Source: an uncultured Clostridia bacterium | GTDB taxonomy: Bacteria; Bacillota; Clostridia; Lachnospirales; CAG-274 | Direction: 5' to 3' | Length of the DNA: 51,838 bases | NCBI GenBank assembly: GCA_947627425.1 | Contig: CANQVZ010000012.1 | Span: 1 to 51,838, forward strand | Part shown: positions 32,766 through 41,511 of the stretch, piece after piece | How the letters are laid out: the number at the start of each line of letters is the position of its first letter | Position numbering within the stretch: position 1 is the stretch's first letter | Program-made: the position numbers and the translations under genes | The notes under the pieces: model-generated | Told to the model about the DNA's origin: nothing | The model's database searches: none | The model's input: only the letters and a program-made list of their open reading frames with translations

Positions 32766-33938
32766 CTATATCCTCGCAACGCCTGTTCTCTTTGCTGCCT
32801 CTGAGACTGCTCTGGCTATGTCCTTTGAGACGGATTTATTGAGCGCGGAAGGAATGATTATACCCTTTTCTCTGTCCTCTGCCGTTACGAGCCTTGAAAT
32901 GGCGTCGGAGGCAGCAAGCATCATTTCTTCGTTTATGTCGCTTGCTCTCACATCCAGAGCGCCCCTGAATATACCCGGAAATGCAAGAACGTTGTTTATC
33001 TGATTTGGATAATCCGAACGGCCCGTAGCAACTACCCTTGCACCTGCTTTGAGCGCCTCCTCGGGGAGTATTTCGGGGTTGGGATTTGCCATGGCGAATA
33101 TAATGGCGTCCTTATTCATTGTGCGCACCATATCGCCCGTGAGGATATTGGGAGCGGAAACACCTATAAATATATCGGCTCCCTTTATGATATCCGCAAG
33201 CTCGCCGTCCTCTCTGTTGGGATTGGTTATACTTGCAAGCTCGGCAAGAGACTTGTCCTTATATTGCTTGTCGGCTGTTATAACGCCGTCAATGTTGCGC
33301 ATGACTATGTTCTTGAAGCCTGCCTTCAAAAGGAGCTTAGCTATAGCCGTGCCTGCTGCGCCCGCTCCGCTCATGACTACCTTGCAGTCCTCGGCATATT
33401 TGCCCGTGAGCTTGAGCGCATTTCTTATGCCCGAAAGCACAACTACAGCCGTTCCGTGCTGATCGTCATGAAAAACGGGTATATTGCAGAGCTTTTTGAG
33501 TCTTTCCTCTATCTCAAAACAACGGGGCGCGCCTATGTCCTCCAGATTTATGCCTCCGAAGCTGTCGGATATCCTGTAAATGGTCTCCACCACTTCGTCC
33601 GTATTCTGTGTGTTAAGGCAGAGAGGAAAGGCATCCACATCGGCAAATTCCTTGAAAAGGACACACTTGCCCTCCATGACGGGCATACCCGCAACACCGC
33701 CTATATTGCCAAGTCCGAGCACAGCAGAGCCGTCCGTTATGACAGCCACCATATTGTGCTTTCTCGTAAGCTCATATACCTTGTCGGGGTCCTCCTTTAT
33801 GGCAAGGCAGGGCTCCGCAACTCCGGGAGTGTAGGCAACCGAAAGGTCGTCGGCATTGTTCACCTCTGCCCTTGAAATGACCTCTATCTTGCCCTTCCAT
33901 TCTGCGTGTTTTTCCATAGCTATTTTCTTATAATCCAT
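32766..33938 (-). CDS. NAD(P)-dependent malic enzyme
   Basis: Oxidative decarboxylation of malate to pyruvate and CO2. The 390-residue protein is the short bacterial form without a phosphotransacetylase domain. It shows the active-site Tyr in VAYTPGVAEPC, TDGSAVLGLGNIGG, the metal site DDQHGTA and a Rossmann motif GAGAAGTAIAKLL. ATG at 33938 has an AAAGGAGA site; the in-frame region upstream overlaps smpB. Whether it prefers NAD or NADP cannot be said. It is the last gene of PHP-smpB-malic enzyme. Confidence 0.94.
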   Translation of the reverse strand: MDYKKIAMEKHAEWKGKIEVISRAEVNNADDLSVAYTPGVAEPCLAIKEDPDKVYELTRKHNMVAVITDGSAVLGLGNIGGVAGMPVMEGKCVLFKEFADVDAFPLCLNTQNTDEVVETIYRISDSFGGINLEDIGAPRCFEIEERLKKLCNIPVFHDDQHGTAVVVLSGIRNALKLTGKYAEDCKVVMSGAGAAGTAIAKLLLKAGFKNIVMRNIDGVITADKQYKDKSLAELASITNPNREDGELADIIKGADIFIGVSAPNILTGDMVRTMNKDAIIFAMANPNPEILPEEALKAGARVVATGRSDYPNQINNVLAFPGIFRGALDVRASDINEEMMLAASDAISRLVTAEDREKGIIIPSALNKSVSKDIARAVSEAAKRTGVARI

Positions 33939-33957
33939 TTTTATCTCTCCTTTTTGT

Positions 33958-34431
33958 CTAATACTGAAGCTTATGCTTGAAGTCCTTTTCGGCGCTTCTC
34001 TGTTCGTCCTTCTTGGCGATATCCCGTCGCTTGTCATAGAGCTTTTTGCCCTTTGCTATGGCTATATCCAGCTTGACAAGGCTGCCCTTGAAATACACCC
34101 TCAAGGGCACTATTGTATATCCGTCCCTTGTTACCGCTCCTATGAGCTTGTTTATTTCATATTTATGCAGAAGCAAGCGTCTGTCGGCAAGGGGATCGTG
34201 ATTGAAAATATTGCCCTGCTCATACGGGCTTATGTGCATCTGCTTTATTATAGCCTCACCGTTTTCTATGGAGATATAGCTCTCCTTAAGATTGCACCTG
34301 CCCGCACGCATGGACTTGACCTCCGTACCCGTGAGCGCAATGCCCGCCTGAAAGGTCTCCAATATGAAATAATCGTGATATGCCTTTTTATTCTGAGCAA
34401 TAAGCCTGTTTTCACTTTTATTTTTAGGCAT
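33958..34431 (-). CDS. smpB: SsrA-binding protein SmpB
   Basis: Carries tmRNA to stalled ribosomes for trans-translation. The 157-residue protein has the conserved core ([36 protein letters not shown]) and the basic C-terminal tail rich in Lys and Arg that enters the mRNA channel. It lies six bases after the PHP gene. The tmRNA gene (ssrA) often lies close by, but I do not see one here. Confidence 0.97.
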   Translation of the reverse strand: MPKNKSENRLIAQNKKAYHDYFILETFQAGIALTGTEVKSMRAGRCNLKESYISIENGEAIIKQMHISPYEQGNIFNHDPLADRRLLLHKYEINKLIGAVTRDGYTIVPLRVYFKGSLVKLDIAIAKGKKLYDKRRDIAKKDEQRSAEKDFKHKLQY

Positions 34432-34437
34432 TTAACA

Positions 34438-35286
34438 TTATCTCTCCTTTTTTAATTCGCTTTTAAGCCCCTCCACAAGGCTGTAAGGTATTTCCAGCTC
34501 TCCGTAGCCCGTGCCAAGCTCAAGCCCCGGCTTATTTTTGCCGTGGAAGTCGCTGCCTCCGCTTATTTTAAGTCCTTTTCTCTCGGCAAGTTTTTTTATA
34601 TACTCTGTCTCGGAGGCGCTGTGAGTTGAATAATACGCTTCTATTGCCGAAAGTCCGCACTTTTTAAGCTCCGAAACAATATATTCCAGCCTGCGCTCGG
34701 AAACCTTGTATGTAAAGGGATGCGCAAGCACGGAAATACCTCCGCTCCGAGAAATGAGGCTCAATGTGGTATTATAGTCCATGAGGCTTCTTTTTACATA
34801 AGCGGGCTTGTCCTTGCCTATATAACGTTCAAATGCCTCGTTGTTGGAGGAGGCATAGCCCTTTTTGACTATCTCGCGCGCAATATGCGCCCTTGTTATA
34901 ACGCTGCCGCCCGCCGAGGCTACAACATCATCATAGCTTATATTTACGCCTATGGAGTTGAGCTTTTCAACCATGAGCATATTTCTATCGGCACGGCTTT
35001 TTTTGAGCCCGGAAAGAGCAGAAATAAGCTCTTCACCATTATCAATGAAAAGTCCCACTATATGAAGCTCGTTGTTGTCAAAGTCGGTGGATATCTCCAC
35101 TCCCCTTATGACCTCAACGCCGTATTTTCCGCCCCAATACATAGCCTCGTCCGTGCCGTCGAGGGTATCGTGGTCGGTAAGGGCAAGCGCGGAAAGTCCC
35201 TTTTTTGCCGCAAGCTCCACCAGCTCTTTGGGCAAAAGAGTGCCGTCCGAATATGTGCTGTGGGTATGCAGATCTGCCGTTTTCAT
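34438..35286 (-). CDS. PHP-domain phosphoesterase
   Basis: A 282-residue cytosolic metal-dependent phosphoesterase of the PHP family, the group that includes RNase AM / 3',5'-nucleotide phosphatases (YciV-like). Metal-site motifs are DLHTHSTYSDGTLLPKEL, ALTDHDTLDG, EISTDFDNNELHIVG and, at the end, SGGSDFHGKNK. The ATG at 35286 is chosen because AAGAGGTG lies seven bases upstream; the GTG three codons earlier overlaps that site. It has its own sigma-A promoter. The exact substrate is inference. Confidence 0.9.
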   Translation of the reverse strand: MKTADLHTHSTYSDGTLLPKELVELAAKKGLSALALTDHDTLDGTDEAMYWGGKYGVEVIRGVEISTDFDNNELHIVGLFIDNGEELISALSGLKKSRADRNMLMVEKLNSIGVNISYDDVVASAGGSVITRAHIAREIVKKGYASSNNEAFERYIGKDKPAYVKRSLMDYNTTLSLISRSGGISVLAHPFTYKVSERRLEYIVSELKKCGLSAIEAYYSTHSASETEYIKKLAERKGLKISGGSDFHGKNKPGLELGTGYGELEIPYSLVEGLKSELKKER

Positions 35287-35305
35287 ATAGCTCACCTCTT
35301 AGTTT

Positions 35306-35334
35306 ATTTTATACCGTATTTCCTAAAAATGCAA
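35306..35334 (-). promoter_or_regulatory. Sigma-A promoter for PHP-smpB-malic enzyme
   Basis: On the minus strand TTGCAT (35334-35329) and TAAAAT (35311-35306), spacer 17 bases, about 20 bases before the start codon. Confidence 0.6.
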
Positions 35335-35470
35335 GGGTGTATTGTGTCCTTTAATGTCTTTTATATAAAAAAACTGTAATTTTGGTATAATTAAGAATAA
35401 CTTAGTGGTATTTATGGTTTTTTTGCTGTATAATTGATTGGAAAGCTGTATATGAAAAGAGGTCCTTATA

Positions 35471-36850
35471 ATGTCAAAGGCAGTCAGAAACACGGAGGAA
35501 ATACTCTCCGGCAACATGGTAAGAGCCATACTCACTCTTGCCGTACCCATATTTATAAACAACTTCATACAGACGCTTTATAATCTGACCGATACCTATT
35601 GGCTTGGAAAGCTCGGCACAAACGAAATGGCTGCCATATCTCTTGTAAGCCCTATACAGAGCATTATAATACAGTTCGGCACGGGACTTACGGTCGCAGG
35701 CTCCATACTAATTGCTCAATATGTCGGCGCAAGAGACGGCGAAAAAGCGCAGTCTATGGCAAACCACATTTTCGTATGCTCCATGATATTCGCCCTTGTT
35801 TGCGGCGTGCTCTGCTTTGTGACTACGCCGTCCGTTGTAAAATGGCTTGGCGCCGAGGGAAGTATACTCACAATGGGTATAACATATATAAGGATAGTTA
35901 TAACCGACCTGCCCTTTTTGTTTATGATAAACATTTTCTCGGCAGTCAATCAGGCTCAGGGTGACACCGTAAGACCCATGCAGCTCAATCTTCTGGGAAT
36001 AGTCATAAATATGGTGCTCGACCCGCTTTTCATAATGGGCTTCAAATGGGGCATAGCGGGAGCGGCGCTTGCCACAATGCTTGCAAAGGTGCCCTGCGCT
36101 CTCATAGCGGGCATAAGCCTTTTCAATCAAAAAAACGCCATACCCATAAATTTAAGAGGCTTCAGATTTGACGGCACTCTTTTCGGCAGGATAGTTTCCG
36201 TGGGTCTGCCCACTGCTCTGGGTAATTCCACAATGCAGTTCGGCTTTCTGCTTATGACAAAGAATGTGCTCGTTTTCGGCAGCGGAGCTATGGCGGCATA
36301 CGGCATAGGCAACAGAATAAACGGCATGATAACCATGCCCGCAAACGCTCTGGGCGACGCCGCCTCCACCATCGTGGGACAGAATGTGGGCGCAAAGCAA
36401 TTAAGCCGCGCCGTGGATTCCTACAAAAAATCAAGGCTCATAGCGGCGGGCTTTCTGCTTGTCGCAGGCTTCATACTTTCAAGAAGCATAATTTCAACAT
36501 CTATAGTAAGCATATTTTCAACGGATGCCGAGGTCATTGCCATGGCTTCAAAATTCCTGTCCATAATGGCGTTCTGGTGCTGGACAAACGGCATATACAC
36601 CACCACAAAGGGCATATTCAACGGAGCGGGAAACACAGTCGTTACAATGGCTGTGGAGGCTTCAAGGCTTTGGGTGTTCCGCTTTGCCACGCTCTTTATA
36701 TTCAGCAGATTTTTCCACATGGCAGAGCAGAGCGTGTGGTACTCCGTTGTGGCAAGCAACGGCATAGCGGCGTTCATATTGCTTGTATTCTACTACATGG
36801 GCTGGTGGAGGCACAGGCTTTCTCCCGAGCTTAAGGCACAGACCGTATGA
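35471..36850 (+). CDS. MATE-family efflux transporter
   Basis: A 459-residue permease with twelve predicted membrane helices in two six-helix halves, of the NorM/DinF-like MATE superfamily. Recognisable segments are LAVPIFINNFIQTLYNLTDT, NQAQGDTVRPMQLNLLG and the second-half equivalent FGSGAMAAYGIGNRI. Such proteins expel cationic drugs or metabolites in exchange for Na+ or H+. RBS AGAGGT before the ATG. recX begins 11 bases after its stop. Substrate unknown. Confidence 0.92.
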   Translation: MSKAVRNTEEILSGNMVRAILTLAVPIFINNFIQTLYNLTDTYWLGKLGTNEMAAISLVSPIQSIIIQFGTGLTVAGSILIAQYVGARDGEKAQSMANHIFVCSMIFALVCGVLCFVTTPSVVKWLGAEGSILTMGITYIRIVITDLPFLFMINIFSAVNQAQGDTVRPMQLNLLGIVINMVLDPLFIMGFKWGIAGAALATMLAKVPCALIAGISLFNQKNAIPINLRGFRFDGTLFGRIVSVGLPTALGNSTMQFGFLLMTKNVLVFGSGAMAAYGIGNRINGMITMPANALGDAASTIVGQNVGAKQLSRAVDSYKKSRLIAAGFLLVAGFILSRSIISTSIVSIFSTDAEVIAMASKFLSIMAFWCWTNGIYTTTKGIFNGAGNTVVTMAVEASRLWVFRFATLFIFSRFFHMAEQSVWYSVVASNGIAAFILLVFYYMGWWRHRLSPELKAQTV

Positions 36851-36861
36851 GAGGTAATTAT

Positions 36862-37482
36862 ATGAAAATAACCGACATTAAACCGCAGGCAAAAAACGAA
36901 AACAGGGTGTCCGTATTTATAGACGGCAATTTTGCCTTCGGCATGGACAAAAACGACTGCGCCTTTATGGGGCTTAAGACGGGCGACGAAATAACACAGG
37001 AAAAATACGACTACATAGCCGACAATGTGCTCTATACAAGCGCGTACAAAAAAGCCGACAGATACATAGGCTTTAAGATGCGCACAGAAAAAGAGGTACG
37101 CAAAAAGCTAAGAGATGAGGACTTCGGTGAGGATATAATAGAAAGAGTTATTGCCTCCATGCTCAAATACAAATATATAGATGATGAAAGCTATGCCATA
37201 ATGTACGCAAAGGACTGCGCAAGGCTCAAAAAATGGGGGAGCGAAAGAATAAAGGCGGAGCTTATGAAAAAGGGCGTAGAAGAAGCCGTTATAGAAAGAG
37301 CGCTTGAAGAAGCAAACATAGAGGACACGGAGGAAGTAATATCGCAGCTGCTCGAAAAGCGCATAAAGACTGCGCCCATAGACATAAAGGAAAAGCAGAG
37401 GCATTTTAATTTCCTTTTGAGGCGGGGCTTTAAGAGCGAGGACATAAAAAAAGCGCTTTCAAAATACGAACAGGAGAATTAA
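36862..37482 (+). CDS. recX: Regulatory protein RecX
   Basis: Binds RecA filaments and limits recombinase activity. The 206-residue protein is all-helical with three-helix repeats; VFIDGNFAFGMDKNDCAF marks the clostridial N terminus and GFKMRTEKEVRKKLRDEDF and IDDESYAIMYAKDC mark the core. ATG at 36862 is supported by GAGAGGTAA; the upstream in-frame ATG overlaps the transporter stop. recA is not nearby. Confidence 0.9.
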   Translation: MKITDIKPQAKNENRVSVFIDGNFAFGMDKNDCAFMGLKTGDEITQEKYDYIADNVLYTSAYKKADRYIGFKMRTEKEVRKKLRDEDFGEDIIERVIASMLKYKYIDDESYAIMYAKDCARLKKWGSERIKAELMKKGVEEAVIERALEEANIEDTEEVISQLLEKRIKTAPIDIKEKQRHFNFLLRRGFKSEDIKKALSKYEQEN

Positions 37483-37485
37483 AAA

Positions 37486-38346
37486 ATGGACAAGAATTTC
37501 AAGGCGGGCATAGTGTGCTGTTCGGACGGACAGCCGAGAGCAAACGAAAAGGACATAATAAGGCTTGAAAACACACTTAAAAATATAGGCATAACTCCCA
37601 TTTTCAGTCCCTATATATATGAGGATTACAATGTTTTCAGCGCCTGCGCCGAGAAAAGAGCGGACGCTCTCATGGATTTTTACAACGACGACGAAATAAA
37701 AGCCATATTCGACATATCGGGCGGTGACATTGCAAACGAGGTGCTGGGCTTTCTGGACTTTGAAAAAATAGCAAAGAGTAATAAACGATTCTGGGGGTAT
37801 TCCGACCTGAGCACGGTGATAAACGCAATATACAGCAAAACGGGCAAAAGCTCCGTTTTGTATCAGATAAGAAACCTTGTTTACGACCACGGCGAGGAGC
37901 AGACAAGGAGATTTAAAAGCGCCGTCTTTGAAAACGGCAGAGAGCTTTTTGACATAAAGTACCGCTTTATACAGGGCGAAAACATGGAAGGAATCGTTGT
38001 CGGCGGAAACATACGCTGTCTTTTAAAGCTTGCGGGCACGGAATATTTCCCCGACACAAGGGACAAGATACTGCTTCTAGAGGCATGGCACGGAAGACCC
38101 GCTCAGATGACGGCATACCTCAATCAGCTTAAATATATGGGAGTTTTTGAAAATGTAAGAGGAATACTTCTGGGCACATTCATGGTGATGGAGGCAGAAA
38201 ACAGCAATCCCGACATAATAGAGCTTGTCAAGAAATGCGCGGGCGAAAGCGTTCCCATAGCCAAAACCCGGGAAATAGGTCACGCCACGGACTCAAAGGC
38301 GATCGTTATAGGCGAATATATGCGCTTTGAGGGAGAGAAGGCTTGA
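37486..38346 (+). CDS. LD-carboxypeptidase / MccF-like S66 serine peptidase
   Basis: A 286-residue peptidase of family S66, whose members trim tetrapeptide stems in peptidoglycan recycling (LdcA) or inactivate microcin C-type antibiotics (MccF). The nucleophile lies in FWGYSDLSTV, the Glu in LLLEAWHGRP and the His in EIGHATDSKA. No signal peptide, so it acts in the cytosol. Starts three bases after recX with AGGAG. The choice between muropeptide recycling and immunity to a peptide-nucleotide antibiotic cannot be made here. Confidence 0.87.
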   Translation: MDKNFKAGIVCCSDGQPRANEKDIIRLENTLKNIGITPIFSPYIYEDYNVFSACAEKRADALMDFYNDDEIKAIFDISGGDIANEVLGFLDFEKIAKSNKRFWGYSDLSTVINAIYSKTGKSSVLYQIRNLVYDHGEEQTRRFKSAVFENGRELFDIKYRFIQGENMEGIVVGGNIRCLLKLAGTEYFPDTRDKILLLEAWHGRPAQMTAYLNQLKYMGVFENVRGILLGTFMVMEAENSNPDIIELVKKCAGESVPIAKTREIGHATDSKAIVIGEYMRFEGEKA

Positions 38347-38410
38347 AAACATTTTAGGCACAGCAGCATACCTGACACGAGCACAAAAAATATACAAAAA
38401 ATTTATCATA

Positions 38411-38447
38411 AAAAATCCGCATCCATTGATTAGGCATACGGATTTTT
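38411..38447 (+). terminator. Terminator after the S66 peptidase gene
   Basis: A 9-base-pair stem (AAAAATCCG at 38411-38419, CGGATTTTT at 38439-38447) with a 19-base loop and a T run. It lies between converging genes and may serve the TRAP operon too. Confidence 0.7.
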
Positions 38448-38476
38448 TTAATATATGCTAATATTATGAATACATT

Positions 38477-39778
38477 TTAATATCCCAAAAGTCTTGGCAG
38501 GAACATAGATATGGCAGGCACAAAGGTCACGAGCATAAGCACGGCAAATATAACGCCGTAGTATGCAAGCAGAGGCTTTACTACCTGCTCTATTTTTGTC
38601 TTTGCCACTCTCACGCCCACAAAGAGGATATTGCCGACGGGCGGTGTTATAGTGCCTATGCAGAGATTGAGCACAAGCATTATGCCGAACTGTATAGAAT
38701 CCATGCCAAGTTCCTCGCACACGGGCAGGAATATGGGAGTGAATATAAGAATGGCGGGCGTTATATCCATGAATGTGCCGACAAAGAGAAGCACTATATT
38801 TATGATAAGGAGAATTATGACCTTATTGCTGCTTATGCCCAGAAGCGCGGAGGATATGGCGGAGGGTATACTCGTAAATGCCATTACCCAAGCCATGATG
38901 CTCGATACGCCTATAAGGAACACTATAATGCCCGTTGTTTCGGCGCTTGTCTTTATTATCTCGTAGAGATCCTTTACCTTTATCGTCCTGTAAATAAACG
39001 AAAGTATAAGGCTGTAAACCACAGCGACTACGGAGCCCTCCGTAGCGGTAAATATGCCCTTTACTATACCGCCTATAACTATGACGATGAGCAAAAGGCT
39101 CGGCAGAGCGTCAAAAACTATCCTGACGCCCTCCTTGGCGCTGTAGCGCTGACTGCTCTTATAGCCTCTCTTGGCGGCTATTATAAAGGCAACTATCATA
39201 CAAGCCAAGCCCCACAAAATACCGGGAATATAGCCTGCCATAAAGAGTGCCGCAACGGATGTGCCGCCGCTGACAAGCGAAAAGGTGATGAGCACATTGC
39301 TGGGAGGTATGAGAAGTCCCGTAGGCGCAGTGGCAATATTTACCGAGGCGGAATAGTCCTTGCCGTAGCCCTCCTTTTCCTCAATAGGTCCTATTATGGT
39401 ACCCATAGCGGAGGCAGCGGCTACGCCCGAACCCGAAATTGCGCCGAACATCATATTGGCAAGGGTGTTGGTGTGCGCAAGGGCGCCCGGTATCCTGCCC
39501 GTCAGAAGCTTTGCAAAATTGATGAGCCTAAGCGCAATTCCTCCCCTGTTCATTATATTTCCCGCCAGTATGAAAAACGGTATGGCTATGAGAGTGAACA
39601 CGGATATGCCCGAAAAGGTACGCTGTGCACCCGTAAGAAAGGCGGCGTTTATATCCAGCACGGGAAGTATGGCTATGATAGATGATATGCCTATCGCTAT
39701 TGAAATGGGTGCGCCTATAAGAAGCGTTGCCAAAAGCACGCAGGCTATTATAAGTCCGCAGAAAAGAGCCGTATTCAT
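38477..39778 (-). CDS. dctM: TRAP transporter large permease
   Basis: Large membrane subunit of a tripartite ATP-independent periplasmic-type transporter, driving Na+-coupled uptake of an organic acid. The 433-residue protein has about twelve helices and the family signatures IGISSIIAILPVLDINAAFLTG and the region PTGLLIPPSNVLITFSLV. Start overlaps the dctQ stop as ATGA. Last gene of dctP-dctQ-dctM. Confidence 0.94.
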   Translation of the reverse strand: MNTALFCGLIIACVLLATLLIGAPISIAIGISSIIAILPVLDINAAFLTGAQRTFSGISVFTLIAIPFFILAGNIMNRGGIALRLINFAKLLTGRIPGALAHTNTLANMMFGAISGSGVAAASAMGTIIGPIEEKEGYGKDYSASVNIATAPTGLLIPPSNVLITFSLVSGGTSVAALFMAGYIPGILWGLACMIVAFIIAAKRGYKSSQRYSAKEGVRIVFDALPSLLLIVIVIGGIVKGIFTATEGSVVAVVYSLILSFIYRTIKVKDLYEIIKTSAETTGIIVFLIGVSSIMAWVMAFTSIPSAISSALLGISSNKVIILLIINIVLLFVGTFMDITPAILIFTPIFLPVCEELGMDSIQFGIMLVLNLCIGTITPPVGNILFVGVRVAKTKIEQVVKPLLAYYGVIFAVLMLVTFVPAISMFLPRLLGY

Positions 39779-40239
39779 TTGCTTTCACCTCCTTTTATTA
39801 AACCGTAAATATTGACTATTGAATAAAAAGCTATTATAAAACCGCTCAATGGCACCACAACATAGACATAGGACATGGGTATTCCCAGAGAAGCCGTGAC
39901 CTGAGTGGCTGTAAGCCTTGTGATCGATATACCGCCGTAAATGAGCACAATAACGGCAAAGAGGAACACAAGCGCCTCATTTACCACGCTTAAAACACGC
40001 CTTGTGTTATCCGACAGCTTGTCATAAAGAAAGGTCATAGCCATATGCTCCCTTTTGCCGAAAACAAGGGCTGCGCTCAAAAGAGCAAGCCATGTGAAGG
40101 AATAGGTGAGAAGCTCCTCGGAGGTGGTGCTCGGAGCATTGAAAACATATCTTGTTACTATCTGATAAGTGCCGACCACCACTATAAAGGCAAAAAGAAA
40201 AATACATACCGACTCAAGCGCTTTGTTAAAATATTTCAT
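39775..40239 (-). CDS. dctQ: TRAP transporter small permease
   Basis: Small membrane subunit with four helices (154 residues), bracing the large subunit. Helices at about 9-28, 48-64, 86-106 and 123-146; the segment EELLTYSFTWLALLSAALVFGKREHMAM is diagnostic by its REHM core. Its start shares one base with the dctP stop (TGATG), so the three genes are translationally coupled. Confidence 0.93.
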   Translation of the reverse strand: MKYFNKALESVCIFLFAFIVVVGTYQIVTRYVFNAPSTTSEELLTYSFTWLALLSAALVFGKREHMAMTFLYDKLSDNTRRVLSVVNEALVFLFAVIVLIYGGISITRLTATQVTASLGIPMSYVYVVVPLSGFIIAFYSIVNIYGLIKGGESK

Positions 40240-41243
40240 CAGCCCACCTCCTTGTTTATGGTCTGTATTCTTTCATATATTGGCGCAAGCTTTTCGTTGT
40301 CCGCCACCATTTGGTGCTGTAGATCCATCACCTTTGCCTTGAACGCCTCCACATCCACATCGGAGAAATTGACGCCCATCTCCTCCGCCTGTCTTTTGGC
40401 GTCCTCCACCTGAACGAGCCACTCTCTGCGCTCCACCTCATTGCATATCTCGGCTGCTCTGTCAAATACTTCTCTTTCCTCGGGGCTCAGGCTGTCCAGA
40501 AACTTGACATTGCCCACAAGCATATCCGGCACCATCTGATGCCTGTCATACACATAATACTTCGCCACCTCGCCGTGCTTGTTGTTCGTGAGGGCAAGCT
40601 CATTGTTCTCGGCTCCGTCTATAACGCCCTGCTGTATGGCGGTGTATACCTCGCCGAAGGACATTGGCGCGGCGGCTGCGCCGAACGCCTTGACCATATT
40701 TACATTTGAAGGGCTCTGCTGCACTCTCAGCTTAAGTCCCTTAAGATCGTCGGGACCTGTCACGGGCTTTGTGGTGTAGAAATTTCTTGTGCCCGCATCA
40801 AACCATGTAACGGCTTCAAAGCCCGATTCCCTTGTAGCCGTGTATATGCGCTCTTTAAGCTCCTCGTCCTCCATAGCGGCATAGTAAGCCTCCGTAGAGT
40901 CAAAAAGATAGGGTATGCTGAATATGGAATAGATGTCGTCGAAGGTCTCCAGATTTCCAGTGCTGCACACCACAAAGTCTATGGCTCCCGTCTGTGTGAG
41001 CTCTATAGCCTTTACCGAAGCGCCCAAAAGCTCATTTGGGAATATCTGAACATCATATTTATCGCCGAGGTTTGCCTCCACATATTTTTCAAACTCCAGC
41101 AAGCCTAAATGGTCGGGATGGGTTTCGCTCTGAGCATGAGCTATCCTGACTATTCTCTTGCCATCGGTCGCCGTGCATCCGCTTATAATAAAAACCGAAG
41201 CAAGCAGCGCGGCAAACAGAGAATATATTTTTTTTATACTCAT
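40239..41243 (-). CDS. dctP: TRAP transporter solute-binding lipoprotein
   Basis: 334-residue extracytoplasmic binding protein, lipid-anchored: signal peptide and lipobox FIISGC with Cys23. The body shows the DctP pattern RIAHAQSETHPDHLGLLEFEKY and the substrate-clamp region GLKLRVQQSPSNVNMVKAFGA with the conserved Arg that binds a carboxylate. The substrate is therefore an organic acid, exact kind unknown. ATG at 41243 has a full AAGGAGG site; upstream codons in frame fall in the AT-rich promoter region. First gene of its operon. Confidence 0.93.
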   Translation of the reverse strand: MSIKKIYSLFAALLASVFIISGCTATDGKRIVRIAHAQSETHPDHLGLLEFEKYVEANLGDKYDVQIFPNELLGASVKAIELTQTGAIDFVVCSTGNLETFDDIYSIFSIPYLFDSTEAYYAAMEDEELKERIYTATRESGFEAVTWFDAGTRNFYTTKPVTGPDDLKGLKLRVQQSPSNVNMVKAFGAAAAPMSFGEVYTAIQQGVIDGAENNELALTNNKHGEVAKYYVYDRHQMVPDMLVGNVKFLDSLSPEEREVFDRAAEICNEVERREWLVQVEDAKRQAEEMGVNFSDVDVEAFKAKVMDLQHQMVADNEKLAPIYERIQTINKEVG

Positions 41244-41511
41244 AAAACAGCCTCCTTGCAAGTTTTTTTGGTGAATAAAAATAAGTATCACAATATTTAT
41301 GCCCATAAACACCAAAAAATATTTATTAATGTTATATTAATATTGTTACACAAAATTTAACACAATTCGCAATAATATTCAGTTTTTGTTGCATAAATAT
41401 TAAGAAATTTGTGTAAAATTAATAAAAAAAATTGACTTTTATGTGACTTTGCGTTATAATTACTTTGTATATTCTGTTTATATACAAATATACAAAAGGG
41501 AGGAAGGTTCT
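41244..41511. other. Divergent regulatory region, TRAP operon and decarboxylase
   Basis: A 268-base AT-rich gap. The plus-strand promoter at 41432-41460 is clear. For dctP the best minus-strand candidate is TTGTGT with a weak TATTAA 17 bases on, near 41340-41365. Inverted-repeat fragments (TGTTA...TAACA near 41342-41362 and ATTAAT...ATTAAT near 41333-41349) could bind a regulator. I see no gene or riboswitch in it. Confidence 0.4.
41432..41460 (+). promoter_or_regulatory. Sigma-A promoter for the decarboxylase gene
   Basis: TTGACT (41432-41437) and TATAAT (41455-41460), spacer 17 bases, among the best matches in the window. The leader to the ATG at 41512 is about 45 bases. Confidence 0.75.

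Noticed and set aside
41244..41511. Riboswitch or T-box in the gap before dctP and the decarboxylase
   Set aside because: No conserved riboswitch core or T-box sequence is visible, only AT-rich DNA and short inverted repeats.
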